Origin: Dipteris shenzhenensis
Taxonomy: Eukaryota > Polypodiophyta > Polypodiopsida > Gleicheniales
Reading direction: 5' to 3' (one strand)
Assembly (NCBI GenBank): GCA_047967505.1
Contig: CM106539.1
Length of the DNA stretch: 64,000 nt
Positions 56,840 through 64,000 of the stretch are shown here, one piece after another. The position numbers were made by a program, and so were the translations under genes. Every line of letters begins with the position of its first letter. Position 1 is the first letter of the stretch. The notes beneath the pieces are model-generated. The model searched no databases. It was not told the DNA's origin and was given only the letters and a program-made list of their open reading frames with translations.

Positions 56840-58876
56840 AGTATAAAGTGTTGGCTGGGCATCTCAATAAATCTCATCCTTGTTCACAGGAGCATTACCA
56901 CCTGCATCTTCACGTGCATAAAAAGGTATTGCATCGTGATGGTCCACAGAAAACAGTGTTGGCCTACGGCCTCTCATGCCTTCAGTGAGCAGAATCTCAT
57001 ACGAATGCGAAGCATGAGTGTCATGCGCAGTAGCACCACCAGGATCAAAAGGAAAGTCAGTGCCCTTTGTGACTCCAGTGTCAGGAGCCTCATCTGCATC
57101 ATGTATATTTGCCATCTCATCCTGAGACGTATCCAAAGAATGTGGGGCATCAAACAAATCCTCGTCATCTGAGAGGTCAATGTAAGGCGTGGCATACATC
57201 ATCTTACTACCTGAGACAGTAGGAAAGCGAGGAAATGGTGCTGCTGCAGATTTCTTGTCAGTCCACTCAGCAAACTTAGGCTTCGACTCAGTGTCATACC
57301 TCGTAGCATGTGAGCTGCCCATGGCATTTTTGTGCTTGCCAGCATATTTAGGCTCAAATACTTTTGCAAGTTGAGCTGCCCTCTCAATTGCTTGAGGGTT
57401 GTGTGCCTTCACATCTGCAGCGAGAGAAGAATTTAACCCATGGATGAAACGCAACAGCTTTCCCTTTTTAGATACGTCCTGCACAAAAGGGAAAGCCTCC
57501 AAAAGCGTTGCAAGTACTCCTGGACCGTACCGGTCTGTGACAAGGCATAAAACTCAGCCAAGTATTGATCCAATACAAGTGGAGATACAAATGTAGTGAC
57601 CATCAATTCTTTGAAACCTCTCCAAGTGGTTGGTTTCTGAGGCGAATCCCTCATGTATTGCCACCATGTGTGGGCATAGTCCTGCATATGCATACCTGCA
57701 AAAATGATGCGCTTCTCCTCAGACTTGGGGTAGAAGCAGAAATAGTCTTCCAGCTTCGTCAGTCACTCCTGCAACTCATTGGGAGTGCGAGTGTCCCCTT
57801 TAAACTTATGTATTGTGAGTTTGTCCTTCATATCCTTGGCTGCATAATTCGTGTGTGTGTAACCTCTAGAAGTGCGGGCATCATCACGCTTGAGGTTCAC
57901 ATAATCGGATTAGGGCATCTCAAGTTTGATGGCCTCAGGTAGGGCCCTGTATGAACGCAAAGAATCTGCCAACATGTCATTAAAAGTGGCTTGCTGCCCA
58001 CCACCAACCCCCTGCTGCGTAGAAGCTGCTGCCATGTGATGCACTGGCTGCGTCTGGCTATATGTGTTCCTTGGCGGAGCGATAGGTGCATGAACCCCGG
58101 GCTGGGTCTCTTTGCCAAATGCATCTCTCCGAAATGATGGCATACCAAAGGGCTGAAAAGAGGACTGACCTCTCTACCAGGGGTGTGGGCTGCCATATAA
58201 ACCCAAGCCAACTCCAGGCATACTTGCTGGTGCAGTGAAAGGAGCACTAGCCGGATGCACACCAACGAGTCGGCCACCAACGAGTCGGCCCAAAAGAGAC
58301 GGCTCAGCCTGCATAGATGCAGAGAGCTGAGAGCCAAAAGATGGCCTGACATCTTGCAAGAAGGTGCTCTGTGGCACAGAAAATGCATCATCTATGTCCA
58401 GGTAATCCCCAAGTTGGGGTACATGCAATGGTCCAGAAGACTGATGCTCATAGGCATGACGGGCATTTGCCATAAAACCCCTGCGTGGAGCAGATAAAAC
58501 ATCATGATTGTTTGAATGGTCCCCTTGTTGGGGTGCGGTCTGCTTACCCTTATCCTGCATAGCAATGGCAGATGTGATCTGCTGACCAATTTGCTATCCC
58601 ATCTGGAAAAGAGCCCTATCTTGCATAGCCATGGCTGTGGTAAACTGCTGGATGAACTCCTGTCCTATCTGGTGAAAAGCACCCTAGAGCATAGAGGAAA
58701 GGGCATCTAGAAACTGTCTGCGTTGCTTGCACGTCCCGGGATGTAGGAGAGAGAGGCTGAGTGGAAGGAACCTCTGCAGCACCAGTGGATGCAACCACTG
58801 TGGCAGGCACTTGCTCATATTGAGCAGCCTCATCAGAGTCATGCGATATATCATGAGGAACACGCTTCGGTGCCAT
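56840..58876 (-). pseudogene. Gypsy H gag
   Basis: Begins MAPKRVPHDISHDSDEAAQY at ATG 58876. It includes a Gln/Pro-rich region (58560-58174), MHMQDYAHTWWQYMRDSPQK (57693) and a retrotransposon gag core (TTFVSPLVLDQYLAEFYALS, LLRFIHGLNSSLAADVKAHN, 57600-57400), then an acidic region with YIDLSDDEDLFDAPHSL. No zinc knuckle was seen. Several frameshifts and stops. Confidence 0.75.
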
Positions 58877-59894
58877 GGTGATTGGCCTTGGAGAGAGAGC
58901 TCGAATGTAGGCAAGGAGAAATGAATAACAAAAACCGTGCTGTAATGAGCCCCTGAGATAGTGTGTGGAAAACCCGAAAATGTCGATGGAGAGGCTCAGA
59001 AGAAAGGTCGTCGAGGAAGCTTCAAAACGGAGCCAAACGGGCTCTAAAAGGCCCATATAAAGAGGCTGAAAGTGAACTGTTTACCCCTCCTTTTTTTTTG
59101 GGTGGGGGGGTTCCCTTAGTCACCTAGGACAGTTAGTACAGCAATAACCTAAGACTCCTAAGGCAGTTAGGACTGTTGGTTAGTCTAACCTAACCAACCC
59201 ATGAGGTACTCAATCCTAGTTAGTTTGACCCAACCTAACCAGACCAAACTAACTAAACCTAAACAAAGTAACTCAACCCACTAACTAGCTAGACCTAACC
59301 AAACCTAACCAAATTTAACCAACTAGCAAATCCCACTAACCCATTGTAGTCAGGAACCTTAGAGGCTAAGATTGCAGGTGGGTGTGGACGGTGGCGCACG
59401 GGCGTAGATTGGCGCGGAACGGGTGGTGAGACGTGTAGACGGGCGGCGCACGGGAGCGGACGAGTAGACGGAATGGGAGGGCGACATGTGGAGGGCGTCG
59501 AATTTCCAGGACGGGGACTTGCAGTACTTCGAATTTGTAGGACGGTTCATAGCGCGTCGGACGGGCTCACAGCGGGGACTTGCAGGACTTGCGTATGTTG
59601 ATGAACATGGATGGACGCGGGCTATGGCGGCTGAGGGCAGCGGTTGGAAGAGTGGTGGCTGGCGGGTTGACAGGATGAGGGTAGCGGATGGATCTGTACT
59701 ACAAGAAGCCTTCTTGCTCGTTGTTAAGATGCTTTGCGAAAATGAAGTCGAGCTCATCTTGCTTCATCTCCAGCTTCGTTGAGAACGTCGTTGAAGGCCA
59801 AATGTTGGTTGTCTGCGTCAGGATGTAACTGAGAGTTCTCCAAGCCTTGAAAACTTGTGTGGTTCTATTGTGCTCTGTTGGTGCTAGAGTTGGG
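58877..59894 (-). other. Leader of gypsy H with AACCTAACC-type repeats
   Basis: Between primer-binding site and gag. At about 59160-59345 (+ strand) it is dominated by degenerate CCTAACC/AACCAAACC/ACTAACT words. At 59380-59660 there is a G-rich tract with repeated GACGGGCGG-, GCGCACGGG- and GGACTTGCAG-like units. The open frames here have no domains. Confidence 0.55.
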
Positions 59895-59906
59895 GCTTTG
59901 ATACCA
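59895..59906 (-). other. Primer-binding site of gypsy H
   Basis: GCTTTGATACCA on the + strand reads TGGTATCAAAGC on the element's strand, one base from the initiator-Met site. One base separates it from the LTR start. Confidence 0.75.
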
Positions 59907-59907
59907 A

Positions 59908-61123
59908 TGTAGAGAAGGGGGTACGGATAGATTTGGAGAAAGGGAGATAGAGGAGTAGAAGGGAGAGAGAGAGAGAGGAAGAGGGAGAGGAAAAGGGGTA
60001 GGAGAGAGAGAATGTGGTAGGAAAGAGGGAGAGATTGAGAGGGAGTAGGGAAGAGAGAGAGAGTGAGTGAGCGTAGGCAGGAAGGAGGAAGGGAGAGTAG
60101 ACAGGATTAGATGTCACATAAAAAGTACATAGTAGGGACTTATTTAGTCCCTCCACATTTTTCCCCTAAAGGGCCTCTAACTTGGCCTCTTTTTTTCCCT
60201 TCATTACAAATTCCCGTTGTTTGCGTAGAGGGGCGAGCTCCTTCCTTGCACCTATCCTCTGTCCAAGCTCCCTGTAGGGTACAGGTGACTCCAGCAATCA
60301 GGATAAGAGAGAAATGAAGGTAGAGGGCAGAGGGTGAACAAGAAAGATCTGTAGAGGAAAGATGGTCCACAGATATGCCCCACAATGATTGCCTTAGGAT
60401 CTGTGCCTGAGTCCTCCTAAGAGAGCATGCCAAAAGCAACAGGGAAAGTTCCTCCTGCAGTCTGCACTGGTCCAGAACAGCTCTAGAAGCCACCATGCAG
60501 CCAAAAACACATGTAGAAAGGTCCAGAACAGCAAAAGATAACCTTGGGCACTTGCTAGAGGCAACTGTATATGTCCACATGGATTCTGTACAGCCGTACG
60601 TCCGTACAATATGTACAAAAATTTTCAGAAAGTCAAAAAATGACTTCTGGCACTTTCTAGAAGTGCGTACTAGCCTTGGAACAGCTGAAACAAGCTTAAA
60701 CCAGCTGATGAAACAGCGGAAACTGCACAAGAACAACCGAAAACGTCCAGCATAGTCTTCTCCTTCTCCCAAGCGTGGAAGATGCTTCCAGGAGAGTGAG
60801 GGAGAGAGATGGTAGGTGGAGGGGAGCGCATGCATTTGCATGCATGCCACTTGGCCATTCATTAAAGTCCTAACCACCATATCAAGGACAACGTTGGTTG
60901 TCCTTGGGCCCGACTTTTAGACTCCTCTTTAAAGCCTTTGCCTTGCCCCTAGGACCTAGTAGTGCACCTAGACTTTGCCCCTAGGAACTTCTAGGAAGCG
61001 TGCACTTCCTCTAGCCAGTCCCTCACAGCCAAACCATTACTACACTTAACCTTGGTTAACCTTGGGTTAAGCGTGGGTTGAGTTACAAAGATACTTTACT
61101 TCACTTTCCACGTCCTCGTGACA
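59908..61123 (-). repeat. 5' LTR of gypsy H (about 1.2 kb)
   Basis: On the + strand it runs TGTAGAGAAGGGGG to CGTCCTCGTGACA, so on the element's strand it begins TGTCACGAGGACG and ends CTCTACA. It contains a GAGA-rich purine tract (59940-60090) and a few CGTAC words (60590-60620). There is no second copy to confirm the edges; the far edge is set by the TG/CA border and by the point where LINE G resumes. Confidence 0.62.
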
Positions 61124-62287
61124 TATACTTACCCCATTATACAGCATGGATCCCACACCACAGGGTGACACAGGTTTTCTTTGTTGGCCCTGTCCTCCTC
61201 CATGGTGTTAGCAGCAGAGGGTGACCCGAGGTGCTAGGATGCACGTACATTGCAGATGATTTCAAAGCGTGGGACTTCACATAGATAGGTTGCCTCCTTT
61301 CCAGTACAGTGCTGAGGCTCCTTGTATCCCATTCACCTATCACGAGGTGAACTAGGTCATCAGGGAGGATCTCTTATAGTTACACACATTCAAGACTTGG
61401 TTGGCACCTTGTGAGCTTTCTATGAAGCTCGGCTTCTACAGAGATCATTGCTTACGGATTTTGGCAGAGGGCATCGTTGATCCACCGTATTGAGAGTGGT
61501 CGAACGGAGGGCATACCCAGAAAGGGCCGCATCTGCATTTTATGTAATTCTCAGGTCAAACGAGCACTTCACATTCAGATCCCTTGTGTACTATGACATT
61601 AGAGGTAGCTACTATTGCCTTTTCAGAGATGGTCTTGGCTCCCTATCCAGTTTCCTATCCTACCCAGACTAGAGATGCCTGGCGGCCTTCATTCATGAGG
61701 CCGTCGAACAGAGTTGCTAAGAGCATGTAGGGATGATCGGGACACATAGTTAGACCCCACTCAGAGCACGATCACTCAGTTTTTCCAGTCAAACAGCACC
61801 GACCAGGACGACCCATAGAGACGGCGGCCTAGAGGACCTGAGCTAGAGTTAGAGATACGCCAGACCTACTGGCGCACTCATATCACATTAGGGGACCTTC
61901 CCTCCATGCTCACCGGATTGGGGGGCCAACCCACAGGAGTGATGGTGGCACTTGTCCACTGCATGGCTATAGCCAAGAGACCACATCGGACAACATGTAT
62001 TGATAGTCGTCACCAATGACCTATCACAGGGTACATGCCATCACATCAGCCTTGCACATCGGCGCCCCCCTCCCAAAGTTGATGCCCATGCTAGCTCCCT
62101 TTTCTAGAGCCCGAAGATTTCTCTTTCTAGATACCGTTGCCGCTATGTTTAGGACTTTTTGGTTTTCATTTGTATTCAACATGGGTGTTGATACCCGTTT
62201 AGTGGCTCCACCGTAGTTTCTTTCTAATCTCATAGACCCTTTGGTCTTCCGAAGACGTTTAATAAGTTTTCTTTATTTCTTTCTTTC
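61124..62287 (+). mobile_element. LINE G, right piece (C-terminus and 3' end)
   Basis: Carries the C-terminal region typical of this LINE type: IESGRTEGIPRKGRICILCN (about 61490-61548) and, in another frame, HFTFRSLVYYDIRGSYYCLF followed by RDGLGSLSSFLSYPD (to 61670), then AAFIHEAVEQ. The 3' end is TCTTCCGAAGACGTTTAATA followed by T- and TTTC-rich sequence to about 62287, without a poly(A) tail. It completes the element begun at about 38300 and continued at 53155-53875. Confidence 0.7.
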
Positions 62288-62299
62288 CCCCTCTCACAA

Positions 62300-62960
62300 A
62301 GTACCAAAGGAGGTTTGATTGTTGAAATGCCCGAGCTTTGTCTTTATTGCCTTGTCAGTGAAGAGACACATTATGAAAGAATATAAAATCATGCACTCAT
62401 GCCAAGGATGCCTGGTAGATATTGGCAAATATGTATCATGTTAAGACTGAGGCAAGGGTCATTCCTTTGACCAATCAGCCAGAGAGACCATCACGAAGCA
62501 TGTGTCAAAATCTCAGATCGGAAAGATTAGCTTAATAGCATAGATGAGACCATTGAGGTAAAAAAACTGGTCTGACTCATTCTCAACAGTTTGGCTCCTT
62601 CATATGGAGTATTTGTTACTTCATTGAGTATTTCCCTAAGGACAGCTCCTATCTCATTTGATGAGCTGGTGGGTTTGTTGTTGCAGGAGGAGAAAAGGTT
62701 CTTTAATCTCTCCAAGTTTTGTCATGCCTCTAGGCATGGTGAGCAAGCACTTGCTACCCATGGCAAGGTAATTTTTTACGGAAACAACAATGCCAAAGAG
62801 AACAAGAGTCATGCAAAAGCTCTACAAAAAGATGGACGCACTTACTGCAAACAGCCTATCATTTTATTGCTGAATGTCACAAAAAAATTGCAAATGAGAA
62901 AATGAGACACTCCACTTCTATAGTGCCAATAAAGGGCATTACATGGGAAGAAAGAGGGGA
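62300..62960 (+). pseudogene. Copia gag scrap, C-terminal part
   Basis: Reads LAPSYGVFVTSLSISLRTAP and ISFDELVGLLLQEEKRFFN (about 62588-62704), then SRHGEQALATHGK and NAKENKSHAKALQKDGRTYC, the later half of a copia gag up to the zinc-knuckle region (TYCKQP, then HFIAECHKKIANEK in a shifted frame). It is similar to the young copia gag (SFHELIGLLLQEEQTRKNL). Likely the right half of the gag whose left half is at 38097-38198, with LINE G inserted between. Confidence 0.68.
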
Positions 62961-63220
62961 AAGGCAAACAGAGGTGAACCTTTGCTCAATTCTTTTCCAG
63001 GGTCAATTGTTGGTAAAGCTACAACAAAGTATGAAGATAGCATTGGTTTGCTAGGATAAAGCGTAGATCCTAGGATTTTGAATTTGGAAGATAAAAGAGT
63101 ATGTTCTTAATTCTCATAGAGAAAACTTGTCTGTTTTTAATTCTCAGAGAGAAAGCTTAAGAATATAAATATTAATTCTTGGCACCGTACTCAGGATTTG
63201 AATGGGTTGAGCTTTTGCAG
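62961..63220 (+). other. Right end of the giant intron
   Basis: No element recognised. A GAGAGAAA.CTT unit occurs twice (63116-63126 and 63149-63159). The sequence ends in the acceptor GAGCTTTTGCAG at 63220. Confidence 0.5.
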
Positions 63221-63266
63221 GTATCATAATTCGGTTGCATCAAAATTTCCTCTCTTTATCTCCCAG
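63221..63266 (+). CDS. GnT-I exon after the giant intron
   Basis: A 46-nt exon. Its first base completes the glutamine codon left open at 2527 (CA|G), then it reads Y-H-N-S-V-A-S-K-F-P-L-F-I-S-Q and ends in phase 0 at GTGAAT. The Arabidopsis segment, from memory, is YQTPVASKYPLFISQ. The acceptor is GCTTTTGCAG. The exon was found by searching for this expected peptide; its length, phase and borders all agree, which proves the link across 60 kb. Confidence 0.93.
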
Positions 63267-63485
63267 GTGAATTGAATGAAATAATTGGGATCTCGCACTT
63301 TGTGATTTGTTTTCTTGAAGCTTAATCTTTTTAAATGTAGATTGTGCGGACATGGGTGATAAAGTTTGAGAAACGAAATCTTGTGAACATCTAAAAATCT
63401 TACCAAATGCTTAAATTTCATTCATGGATCTCGAAACTGCATCTGAAGATGACACTGAAATCTGAAATTTTCTGTCATGGTTTAG

Positions 63486-63548
63486 GATGGGAAAAACGAG
63501 GAAGTAAAGTCAAAGGCAATGAGTTTTCCTCAATTTTCCTATCTACAG
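63486..63548 (+). CDS. GnT-I exon: SQD loop region
   Basis: A 63-nt exon, 21 codons, phase 0 at both ends: D-G-K-N-E-E-V-K-S-K-A-M-S-F-P-Q-F-S-Y-L, then Q. Its first codon gives the Asp of the conserved S-Q-D motif, so that motif spans an exon junction. That Asp corresponds to a nucleotide-sugar contact in the rabbit enzyme, from memory. The acceptor is GGTTTAG and the donor is CAG|GTCAAT. Confidence 0.92.
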
Positions 63549-63745
63549 GTCAATATCTCCCTCTGTAATCTTTCTCTCGCTTTTTCTTTTTCTTTTTCTT
63601 TTCTTTATTCTTTCAGTGAGCTTCTAGATAGATGCTGCATTTCTCCATTGAGCATTGCTTTTCCATTATTGGGTGATTTATAGAGAAGCCTTAGTTGGAA
63701 GGATGGTCGTTCTTAATTCCTGCTTTCCCTTGTTGATTTGGATAG

Positions 63746-63812
63746 CATTTAGATTTCGCCCCAGTTCAAACTGAGAGGCCTGGTGAGATGATCGCATACT
63801 ACAGAATTGCAA
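63746..63812 (+). CDS. GnT-I exon: ERPGE block, last in the window
   Basis: A 67-nt exon reading H-L-D-F-A-P-V-Q-T-E-R-P-G-E-M-I-A-Y-Y and RIA, leaving one base. It matches HLDFEPVVTERPGELTAYYKIA of plant GnT-I, given here in parts. The acceptor is TGGATAG and the donor is GCAA|GTAAGT, a full consensus. The next residues (expected R-H-Y-K-W-A-L) are not found before 64000, so the following exon is outside the window. Confidence 0.93.
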
Positions 63813-64000
63813 GTAAGTTGTTTTGTAACTTCTGTTGTGCTGACCAGGTAGTGTTATGTATCCTTCATTCTTTCATAGGATTTGATAATTTTGTTATAAT
63901 CAGGTCATGAAACAGGCTGTTTTGGAATTTGCTCTTAATGTAACTTTGTAACATCTCACCAAAGAAAGACTATGTGATGGTCGAATGTTCTTGAAGGATC

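Larger units (their letters stand above)
53880..61123 (-). mobile_element. Gypsy H, a second family, minus strand, lacks its 3' end
   Basis: Right to left: 5' LTR (61123-59908), primer-binding site (59906-59895), leader, gag (58876 to about 56840), protease, RT, RNase H and a truncated integrase ending near 54413, then a 109-bp tandem duplication and unassigned sequence to about 53880. It has a different gag, LTR and RT sequence from copies A-C. It interrupts LINE G, which resumes after 61123. No 3' LTR was found, so its left limit is uncertain. Confidence 0.75.
2528..63220 (+). other. Giant GnT-I intron (60,693 bp)
   Basis: The left border is CTCCA|GTAGGT at 2528 and the right border is TTTTGCAG|GTATCA, ending at 63220. 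The flanking exons continue the same protein without a missing residue: SVL, then Q from CA|G, then YHNSVASKFPLF. The interior is almost entirely retrotransposon sequence: at least four gypsy elements or large fragments, several copia elements or fragments, three LINEs and one small DNA transposon, in both orientations. The neighbouring introns are 197-408 bp, so the size comes from insertions and not from a generally long gene structure. Confidence 0.9.
1302..63812 (+). other. GnT-I gene span (7 of its exons)
   Basis: Alpha-1,3-mannosyl-glycoprotein 2-beta-N-acetylglucosaminyltransferase (GT13 family) adds the first GlcNAc to Man5GlcNAc2 N-glycans in the Golgi and so opens the complex-glycan pathway. 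Seven exons of 88, 63, 38, 77, 46, 63 and 67 nt give 147 codons plus one base, with compatible phases at every junction. Together they follow the Arabidopsis protein, as I recall it, from the stem coiled coil (ENHCTSQM) into the catalytic domain (ERPGE..AYY.IA). The first exon or exons with the membrane anchor lie to the left, and the EDD metal-binding region and the rest of the catalytic domain lie to the right of the window. Intron sizes are 332, 408, 220, 60,693, 219 and 197 bp, so one intron is more than 100 times larger than its neighbours. Nothing in the visible exons suggests a pseudogene. Confidence 0.93.

Noticed and set aside
63900-64000. Possible further GnT-I exon after the acceptor-like TATAATCAG at 63903
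   Set aside because: The following sequence translates in no frame to the expected R-H-Y-K-W-A-L segment, so the next exon must lie beyond the window.
1-64000. tRNA genes, rRNA, organelle insertions, CRISPR arrays or bacterial-type operons
   Set aside because: None seen. The only tRNA-like signals are primer-binding sites beside LTRs, and the gene structure is that of a plant nuclear locus.

Overview
The window is nuclear DNA from a land plant with a large, retrotransposon-rich genome. The only host gene I recognise is N-acetylglucosaminyltransferase I (GnT-I, called CGL1/GNTI in Arabidopsis), read on the + strand. Four small coding exons lie at the left edge (1302-1389, 1722-1784, 2193-2230, 2451-2527) and three at the right edge (63221-63266, 63486-63548, 63746-63812). 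All seven join in frame with GT/AG borders and no stop. The 60,693 bp between the fourth and fifth exons (2528-63220) is therefore one giant intron, and almost everything else in the window is transposon debris inside it. Very long, transposon-filled introns fit a fern, lycophyte or gymnosperm grade genome better than a compact angiosperm, but I cannot name the species.

Layout of the giant intron, left to right: unassigned sequence (2528-5426); a decayed minus-strand Ty3/gypsy element (about 5427-9330) that carries a 501-bp Mutator-like non-autonomous DNA transposon (6549-7049); a decayed minus-strand Ty1/copia 3' end (9963-11148); unassigned sequence and an LTR-like block (11149-14340); a plus-strand LINE relic (14400-17100); two minus-strand copies, A and B, of one chromovirus-type gypsy family (17116-22850 and 25228-30234), joined through half of a copia element (22850-25227); a copia reverse transcriptase scrap (30300-30540); a long minus-strand LINE with both ORFs decayed (31193 to about 36900); a CA/C microsatellite (36911-37062); and minus-strand copia RT debris (37255-37970).

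The right half is a nested stack. A plus-strand LINE (from about 38300 to 62287) is split in two places. The first interruption is gypsy copy C (40604-53149, target duplication GTTCG), which itself holds a young copia element (43088-48948, target duplication AGAAG). The second is a minus-strand gypsy of another family (about 53880-61123). The LINE may itself sit in an older copia gag (pieces at 38097-38198 and 62300-62960). LTR divergence agrees with the nesting order: about 20 differences in 465 bp between the gypsy C LTRs, but two substitutions plus one 16-bp indel between the LTRs of the copia inside it.

No element looks able to move by itself. Even the youngest copia has two frameshifts, and gypsy C has seven stop codons, five of which look like C-to-T or G-to-A changes. 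The host exons are intact. How the cell transcribes and splices accurately across 60 kb of silenced repeats, including sense-oriented LTRs with their own processing signals, is the main biological question here.
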